Of a stretch of 64,000 nt of DNA, positions 56,901 through 64,000 are shown one piece after another (within the stretch, counting starts at the first letter, position 1; the number at the start of each line of letters is the position of its first letter). A program made the translations under genes and the position numbers. The notes beneath the pieces were generated by a model. The model did no database searches, had not been told where the DNA came from, and was given only the letters and a program-made list of their open reading frames with translations. Origin of the DNA: Telopea speciosissima (Eukaryota; Streptophyta; Magnoliopsida; Proteales; Proteaceae); assembly GCF_018873765.1 (NCBI RefSeq), contig NC_057923.1, positions 8,072,413 to 8,136,412 of the forward strand, written 5' to 3'.

Positions 56901-59719
56901 TTTGCCATGGGCCCTTTGAAATCCCCAGGCCCCGATGGTCTACCTCCCTCTTTTACCAACATTTTCGGGATATGACCAAGGCCGACATTGTTAGATTCGT
57001 AGAGGAATTTTTACCACTTGCCTCCCTTCCCACGATATAAATGACACTCTCGTGTGCTTGATCCCCAAAGGTGCAAACCAGAAACCATTGATCAATACCG
57101 CCCCATAAGCTTATGCAGTGTAATTATGAAATTAGTTACAAAAATTATGGCAACCCGCCGAATCGATTCTTAACTCTGTCATATCCCCTCCCGTCGCATT
57201 TGTCCCCGACCGTATGATCTCGGATAATATTTTGACAACGCATGAGCTGTTTCATTACATTCGGGAAGAAAGAAAGGAAGACCAAATTTATTGCCATTAA
57301 GATGGACATGAGAAAAGCTTATGACAACATGAGTGGACCTTTATTGACAGAATGCATAGAGCTTTGGGCTTTTCGGATCATTGGATATCTATGGTGATGA
57401 GTTGCATAACCTCCGTGAGATATCATATGTTAATTAATGGAGCTAGTAGAGGCACAATCACCCCTTCCAAAGGCCTCCCGGCAAGGGGACCCCATCTCCC
57501 CCTCTATCTTCATTATTTGTGCTCAAGCCTAAAGTTGTGTTCTCTCTAGGGCTGAAGCATTGGGTACCATTTGCATTAAGATCGAAATCGACCCATTCCC
57601 ATTTGTTATTTGTTGATGATTGTATTCTCTTTTCTAAGGTCAAGTGCAAGAAATCCATACTTTAAAACACTTGCATTGATACTTATTGTAGCCGCCGGGA
57701 CAAGCCATCAACTTGAACAAATCCTTGATTACATACACCCAACACTCCTCCACGTATCAAGAGATGGTTCTCTAAGATCTTGCATATTAAGTATGGCGAT
57801 GGCCCTAGGAAATATCTAGGTCTCCCAACCGAGTTTGGAGTGTCTAAAGTTCAGCTATTTAGAGAGCTTGGGGAAAGAACCAAACAAGAGACTTCAAGGA
57901 TGGAAGAACCATCTTCTTTCTCAAGCCGGTAAGGAAGTGTTGTTAAAGGCGGTTGCTTTTTCAATGAACAATTTCGCTGCCTCTCATTTCAAGCTACCAA
58001 CCACTCATCACACCCAACTTAAAAAGATGGCTTCGGATTTCTATTGGGGTGGCCAAGATGCGAATAAGAAACTCAAGTGGATCTCTTGGAAAAGGATGTG
58101 CCTTTCTAAAGAATCGGGGGGCTTGGATTTCGAGATTCTCAACTCGCATAACAAAGCTATGCTTGCTAAGGTGGCCTGGCGGCCGTGGCGCAACCAAACA
58201 CAATGTGGGGAATTTAATGAAGCAAATCTATTTTCCCAAATGCTCCTTTCTTCGCAAGGTTCAAAACCCTCTTGGGGGTGGAGAAGTATAATTGAAGGGA
58301 GAGATGTTCTTAAAGCTGGTCTTCTACGGGTGGTGGGCAAAGGCAACCAAATACTGATTTGGGATGATAATTGGTTACCTAGTAACCTAGATTTTAAAGT
58401 GCAACATCGAAACACCAAGATTGCCCTCTTATTTGGGTTTCTCAACTTATTGATCCTACCAACATGGTGCGGAAAGAAGAAGAGCTTAATAAATGGTTCC
58501 ATCCGGATGATATCGAGTGATCTTAGAAGTCCAACTTCCTTTATTTCCAAAAGAGGACATTCAAATTTGGGGTGGTACTCGAAATGGGATATTCACAGTT
58601 AAATCGCTTATCACTTTTTGTGTAATCAACAAGCTCTCAAAGACAAGCTTAAAGCCTCACCCTCCGGTACTATTATCCCTCAAGTGCCCAAGCCGGTATG
58701 GAAATTAATTTGGGGTTGTAAGAGCATTCCCAAGATTAAGACTTTTCTTTGGAAGGCTGCGGTTTTGGCTTAGCAACAGGAAGGCCTCCACCATCGGCAG
58801 ATTACCGTGGACCGACTTGTCATCGATGTAGTGAACCTATTGAATCCATCGATCACATTCTCTTTCAATGTGAGTTTGCTCGGGCGATGCAGTTCGGCTC
58901 CCCTCTTACTATTAACTTTGGATGTGAGAATATGACCTTAGTGGAGTGGATATCTAGTGGACCAAACTTCTCGCTAAGGATAAAGCTAATGGTCATTTAG
59001 TCATTAGTCTCTGTTCCTTTCTCTGCTTGGTTCATCCGGAAAGCGAGGAATAACTCCATCTTCAATCAAACAACTACCTCTCCTTCGGTTTGCTCTATGG
59101 CGGTCAAGGCCTATGAGGAATTTTGGAGCTCAAAGAGATACACATTGCCAAACCAAGCTTCACCTCATAGCACGCCAACAGATACAGTGGACCCCTCCTC
59201 CTTACCCCTCTATGAAGTCGAATCTGACGCGTCTATTCATGGAGAAGGTAAGCTATCCGTATTGGCTTTGTTGTAAGAAACTCAATGGACTCTGCACTGG
59301 CGGTATCGGATCCCCTGCATTTCACTACTCCTCTTCAAGGAGAAGCTTTGGCTATTAGGTCCGGATTACTACACGCATTGGGTGATTGCATTGAGGACAT
59401 CATGGTAGAGTCGGACTGCAAAGAATTGTTGGATCTTCTTTCTCGTGGCAAGGATTCCTCTCCTCCCATATACATTCTCCCCATAGTTGAGGACGGCGTA
59501 TACTGTCTACTATGTTTTGTAAATGCCGGTTTGTTTATATTCCAAGGTTAAGCAATGTTGTCGATACGATACTTGGCCAAGAAGGCGTTGTCTATTACGG
59601 GTATGACAACTTGGCGGTTTCCTCTTCATGGTTAATCAACCTTTGCAAAGGTGATACCATGTGTAAACCCCGTCCCTCTGAATAAATGCTCAGTTACCAA
59701 AAAAAAAAAAAAAAAAAAA
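53946..59719 (+). mobile_element. Near full-length, heavily decayed L1-type LINE
   Basis: Plus-strand parts occur in L1 order. ORF1 opens near 53946 (MELNQHLSVPLDPPIPPLPP) and carries a DUF4283-like region and a zinc knuckle (YYCGTIGHEDRRC, about 54593). ORF2 opens near 55596 (MRYLSWNCRVLGAPD) with an endonuclease; its HGDFN and TWSNRRRGHAGIRIRLDRAL blocks lie at 55980-56190. Reverse transcriptase follows, with KSPGPDG near 56925 and FVDD near 57612. Next are a zf-RVT zinc region (CHRCSEPIESIDHILFQC near 58815) and an RNase H tail (GEALAIRSGLLHAL, VESDCKELLDLL near 59340). A run of about 21 A ends it at 59699-59719. More than ten frameshifts and stops are spread along it, so it is a dead copy. 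Confidence 0.88.
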
Positions 59720-59810
59720 TGGACCTTTGTTTTCTACCCCAAAAAAATAATGTACCTTTGGTTTTTTCCCTTCAGTTTGTGAGCACCGTAGTGCTCTAGT
59801 CGTGTGGTAT

Positions 59811-60000
59811 ACGGACTCGGCTTTTGTCCAGCACCTTGCCCAGGTTGCATGTGCAGTGTCGGACACAATGAGGCGTGACAAGATCGTCTCAGCCCTACCT
59901 AAGCACCTTGCCCGAGCAGGGGGTGAGGCGGTCTTTTCATGCCTCATCAAGTCTAACGCTGCACATGCAGTCTGGGCAGGGTGCTGGACAGAATCCTTTT
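59811..60000. mobile_element. Foldback MITE directly after the LINE
   Basis: TTTTGTCCAGCACCTTGCCC with TTGCATGTGCAGTGTC on the left pairs with GCTGCACATGCAGTCTGGGC and AGGGTGCTGGACAGAATCC on the right. The arms are about 50 bases. A second inner pair of CAAGATCG/GAGGCG-type wording is weaker. Target duplication not resolved. Confidence 0.65.
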
Positions 60001-60004
60001 GCAT

Positions 60005-60594
60005 TGCACACAGCCACACACAGTCTAACTGACTGGGAACTTGAAAAGACGTATCAAATTCCAAAACAAAAAATAATCTGCCAGTTGTTACAGTGAAAAT
60101 GTTGAAGACTGAAGGGAATCCTGAAATCCTCAATGTATGATTTGAATCAGTTGAAATGAAATGAGAAAAAGGGCAAAGGGCATTTCCCTTAAAAATGAAA
60201 AAGATATTGGAAAGAAGATTGTTCTCATTGCGGGTTTCATAATCATGCTCCTTTTACATTTTCTAATTACCACAATAGTGTAAAAGTTTTTTAAAAAAAT
60301 TAAAGAAAGGAAAGGGAAAAAGATCTTACATTAGAAAACTCTGAAATCTTAATTTGATGCCTTTATATTCCAGTTGAGTCTCTCCATCTATTAGCTTAAG
60401 CTCTTGAATCGACATCCAAAGCTTTTTATTTTCAGTATTTTCACTCCATCAAATTTCCCAAATAAAAATATGTGAAATCGCCTTTTTCAATTGATTTGTA
60501 GTAAAAGGTCAAATTCAAATTGCTTATTGTCTCTCCATTTCATCACTTTGAGAATGTTTGTGACAATGATGAGATGGATATTTTGAGACATAGG
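60005..60594. other. Intergenic, nothing recognised
   Basis: AT-rich sequence without supported genes or elements. Confidence 0.4.
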
Positions 60595-60602
60595 GTATAT
60601 AA

Positions 60603-61495
60603 TAAGGGTGTCAATTGGGACGGTTCCCAGTATTTGGGATGGGACGGTACCGGTATTGGTATCAAAAGTACCAATCTCAGTACCGTCCCATTTAGTTAAC
60701 GGGACCAAATCTAGATCTCAGTCCCGATTACTAGCGAGACGGGACGGTACCGGTTCTTAAACGGTTCTAGGCACTGTAGAAAAAGGGAGAAGAAGTTTAA
60801 TTTTTTTTAACAAGACGGGTTTATTAGTGTTGTGGAATTTTTTCACTATCATGAAATCTAAGTTGTCTGCTATTTTTTGTAAAATAATTTAAATTATGAA
60901 ATTATAGTTTTACTTCTTCAAACTCCCTAAGATCACATGTAATAATAAGCTTTTCATTTTTTTAAATCTAGAGAAATCCTACAAAATGGAAGAATCCCGT
61001 TGTGCCTCCTCTGTGATTTTCCCAAACAAAACTCTACTTATCACGCGTCACATGGTAGTATGGTACAAAGTACGAAGTGCAAAAAAGAAGAACCTGGTAG
61101 ATGTAATTGGTCGAGGGAGGAGGGAGGAGGGAGGAGGGAGGAGGCAATAACACTGTAGCAGATTCTGTGTGGAGAGACTTCAAGCTATGACTATGGATTT
61201 GTTGTTCCTCTTCGTATTCAAAAGGCAATTAGTGAAACCTTAATGAATCGTAATTCTTATACCTTTTTTTTTTTAAAAAAAAATCTTGTATACGCTTTCT
61301 TTTTAAACGGTATTAGTAGTTTCGGTACCGGTACCGTTGGGAATCCCGTCCCAGAATCATCCCGTCCTATTTATCATTCGATACCAAAATTAGATATCAG
61401 TATCGTTCCATTTACTAACGGGACGGTCCGATACCGGGTTTTAGCGGGACGGTATTGGGACGGTTCCCTGTTCCGATCCCAAATTGACACCCTTA
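60603..61495. mobile_element. Non-autonomous hAT element, 893 bases
   Basis: TAAGGGTGTCAATTGGGA and the reverse of TCCCAAATTGACACCCTTA form the ends, flanked by a perfect 8-base duplication GTATATAA (60595-60602 and 61496-61503). The octamer GGGACGGT, in either orientation, occurs about seven times close to the two ends. This is the arrangement of subterminal transposase-binding repeats in hAT elements. The middle is AT-rich with a (GGAGGGA)n minisatellite at about 61116-61142. No transposase is encoded. Confidence 0.9.
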
Positions 61496-61504
61496 GTATA
61501 TAAC

Positions 61505-62235
61505 CCGCTTTGTGTAAATTTAAAATTATCAAAAAGCCATTAGGAGAAGTTAATTAAGGAAAATGCTTTAAATAAAATCTAAAATCCACTAATTGAGTGT
61601 ATTTTACCATAAAATATCCTCTATTTGAAAATGATGTGAAAACAACGTAACTTGATTTCACTATCATTTTATGTGTTTTTTTATCATGTGGGTCCCATAG
61701 AATTTATGGTGTTTAACTTCGAGGAAAGAGCAGATGTGATGACTAATGGGATCTCTACAGAATGGATTAGTGCATATCCCATGATGACTAATGGGAACTC
61801 CATCTGTACCTTTTTTCCATCACAGATGAATAATGTGTTAAGAAAACAATACCCAGATGTGGCGATTTGTAGAAGAAAATGAAAAATTAAATGAGAAAAG
61901 CACACAACTCACAAAATGGGAAGCTACATCCTCGTTCGAGCAATATAACAGATTTTACTATTTTTGAAATGTTATAAAACCTCTCATACCACCCTCCCAG
62001 AAGAAAAGCACAATATGCCCCATAACCCAAAAAATATAGAATTGAACCACTTTCTGGACCGAAATCAAGTTTCACCAATAACACAATGGAGATCATAATT
62101 CCGTTTCACAATTCACACAATGAATCATATACATCAATATGTTTAAATTTTTAAACCAGCACAAACAAAATCAACAAGCCTTCCTCTCACTATTCATAGT
62201 GAAGGGAGGAAATGGAGAGAGAGGGAGGGAGGGAG
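61505..62235. other. Intergenic, nothing recognised
   Basis: No gene supported. A 14-base phrase (TGATGACTAATGGG) is repeated near 61737 and 61782. Confidence 0.4.
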
Positions 62236-62238
62236 GGA

Positions 62239-62362
62239 GGGGGGGGGGCACTATATACACACATTCACACATGTGACAGGAGTCGATCCACTGACCTCCC
62301 CTGGCGCCTGCTCTTCAAGCAGAAGCTGCAAGCCAGTGCGCTAGACACTGGATCCACACTTG
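62239..62362 (-). mobile_element. Probable tRNA-derived SINE fragment
   Basis: On the minus strand TCTAGCGCACTGGCTTGCAG resembles a tRNA A box, and about 50 bases on GTGGATCGACTCCTG resembles a B box. The left side ends at G-rich sequence ((GGGA)n at 62219-62250). No tail or duplication is certain. Confidence 0.4.
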
Positions 62363-62980
62363 CAGAGTCTGACGGTGGTAGTGTGAAGACTTCTTTTTTT
62401 TTTTTTTTTTCTCTTAATTTCTTCATTGAGCACTTCATTAACTGACCCTGTAAACAAGTCGGTGACTTGCATTTTTTTTCCCCTTTGGAAACACCCTTTT
62501 ACCAAAAAAAAGGGAATACCCAGTGCACGAGGCTCTGACACTGCAAGGTCTAGGGAGGATCATAATGTATGTAGTCTTACCCTGCTTTCATAGAGAGACT
62601 GTTTCATACTCAAGCCCGTGACCATTTGATCGCAATGGAGACCAAGTAAGATCCTTTTTTGTTTTACATTTTTAGGATTTCATCTCATGTCATTATTATT
62701 ATTTTACCCCCTTGGATGGCGAGTTTTGGCATATTTCAATCACAGAAAATTTGTCCAATGAAACCTGATGCATAATGAAGGTGGGTTTTATGTTTATTGC
62801 CTTGGTTGCTGCTCATATACATATCATATGTTTCTCTTTTTTATTGATCGACTTTCATGAATGCATATTTACTTTTTATAATCATGTGAATTTGCAATTT
62901 GCCTTCATATTCAGGTAAGACAAAATTGAAATGCACAATTTAATTTTCTGTTGAAGACAAATGAAAAGATTGCATATTAA

Positions 62981-63121
62981 GGCTGTGTTTGGTATGCATT
63001 CTCGCAATAAATTCCGGGTGGGTCTTGAACGTATTCTCAAGCGAGAGAATAGAGAAGAATCAGGTTTCAGAATGCGTTCTAGACCCATAATCTATTTTGA
63101 GGATGCATACCAAATACAACC
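62981..63121. mobile_element. PIF/Harbinger (Tourist) MITE
   Basis: GGCTGTGTTTGGTATGCATTC on the left is matched by GGATGCATACCAAATACAACC on the right, with TAA on both sides (62978-62980 and 63122-63124). A right-hand half of a related element (AGAATGCATACCAAGTGCAAC) lies at 13605-13630 in HPP intron 2. Confidence 0.8.
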
Positions 63122-63424
63122 TAAGATTAAAACATGAAACAAGGATCTTGTTGAAGTGGACAAGCTTAAGGTGAGCTTCTGGTGAACCCAAATTTTAAGA
63201 AATGGGTTAAAACTTGAATTATTTTCCCCCAAAATAAAAATCTAATAGAGAACCCTTCCTAAGAATTTTATTTAATACTGAAATATTTACAACTAATATC
63301 AACTACTTAATTCCTATATGGTGTCCTAGTTTAAGGTACTACTAACAGTAAGACAATTTTGAAAAGCATACAAAATAAGATTTTTGAGTTCAGTAAGGTC
63401 CTGTTTGGTCAGAAATAAAGTAAA

Positions 63425-63603
63425 GGGGTAAGAGATCGCTGTCTGGGTGAGTAGCAGCTGCACCTGCGTGGGGGCCAATGAGAACGCAAGTAGGAGGATC
63501 AATTGGAATGAGATTTTTGAGTTCACTGGGGTCTGAATGGTAAAAATGTGCGATCCTATGTCTGGACGCAGGTACCACGCAACCGGTTAGCATTCTTTTT
63601 CCC
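63425..63603. mobile_element. MITE of the GATCGCTG family near the right edge
   Basis: The left end GGGGTAAGAGATCGCTGTCTGG is complemented imperfectly by the right end CCGGTTAGCATTCTTTTTCCC. The inner block GGGGGCCAATGAGAACGC is present. It lies about 350 bases upstream of the edge gene and could affect its promoter. Confidence 0.65.
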
Positions 63604-63865
63604 TAAGGCTCCTTTTGTTTCGTCTGTTTACCAAGTATCAATACGATCCAACCGATCTGATACCGATCCCTCAATCCATGGTTGGGCCAGCCCGATCCAG
63701 ATTCCCTCCAAGCAAAGTTGGTATAACTACTTAGCTAGTGGAATCATTGCAAACCATGTACTTTTAACCAACCCCACTACTGAGCCCAGAAATTAAGAAA
63801 AAGGGTAGAGAATGATTTCATCCTTGAAGTCCAAGCAAAGGTAGCTGTTGGGTGACTCTGTCTGG

Positions 63866-63875
63866 TATAAATAAA
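63866..63875 (+). promoter_or_regulatory. TATA box of the right-edge gene
   Basis: GGTATAAATAAAAG is a good plant TATA box. A pyrimidine-rich likely start site (GTCCCTCTCACC) follows about 20-30 bases later and an ATG about 90 bases later. Confidence 0.6.
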
Positions 63876-63958
63876 AGAGCTCAGTCCCTCTCACCATTCC
63901 CCAAATAGCTTAATATTCTTTTGCCAGAGCCAAAGGAAGGAAGGATCTAAAGAAGACA

Positions 63959-64000
63959 ATGTTTCAGGTGAAGAAGAGCTTGATCACATCCTTTGTTATC
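63959..64000 (+). CDS. Start of an unidentified gene, cut by the window edge
   Basis: ATG at 63959 opens a frame MFQVKKSLITSFVI that is still open at the window end. The leader is A/G-rich (GGAAGGAAGGATC), as in plant 5' UTRs, and a TATA box sits at a suitable distance. Fourteen residues are too few to name a family; the basic then hydrophobic start could be the beginning of a signal or membrane segment. Confidence 0.5.
   Translation, partial: MFQVKKSLITSFVI

Overview
This is a nuclear segment of a flowering-plant genome. The evidence is AT-rich DNA, canonical plant introns, plant-specific gene families (an HPP-family plastid membrane protein, an LRR receptor kinase, an F-box relic, a classical plant SDR), a Ty1/Copia element, plant L1 LINEs with a C-terminal RNase H domain, and many MITEs. 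Nothing in the window fixes the species.

Host genes, left to right: an F-box pseudogene of the SKIP2/VFB type (about 0.5-1.0 kb, minus); a five-exon HPP-family gene resembling the plastid nitrite transporter NITR2 (13.0-16.9 kb, minus); an intronless short-chain dehydrogenase/reductase (19.5-20.4 kb, minus); an array with five tRNA-Ala(UGC) copies, two with intact folds and three degraded (21.0-38.8 kb, plus); a two-exon RRM protein (39.0-41.5 kb, plus); a 13-exon LRR receptor kinase (45.4-50.1 kb, minus); and the first 14 codons of a gene leaving the right edge (63.96 kb, plus). From memory, the HPP and LRR-kinase genes resemble Arabidopsis At5g62720 and At5g62710, which are neighbours there. 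The window may therefore keep an old gene pair now pushed apart by the tRNA array and transposons.

Mobile DNA fills most of the rest. A Copia fossil (2.0-7.9 kb) sits inside a MITE. A solo LTR, other LTR-like fossils and several foldback MITEs lie around and inside the HPP gene. Between the SDR and RRM genes, units carrying tRNA-Ala were duplicated together with an older non-autonomous hAT insertion (three copies). The middle hAT copy was later hit by three Mutator-like elements with 9-10 bp target duplications, one carrying a piece of an ATL-type RING-H2 gene (a Pack-MULE). Duplicated units supply empty sites that confirm several insertions. The right third holds a 5'-truncated LINE, a long decayed LINE, an 893 bp hAT-type element with a perfect 8 bp duplication, and more MITEs and SINEs.

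No operon-like or pathway cluster is visible; the genes look independently transcribed. Exon limits come from reading splice sites and reading frames by eye. Transposon limits come from terminal repeats and target duplications where these could be seen.
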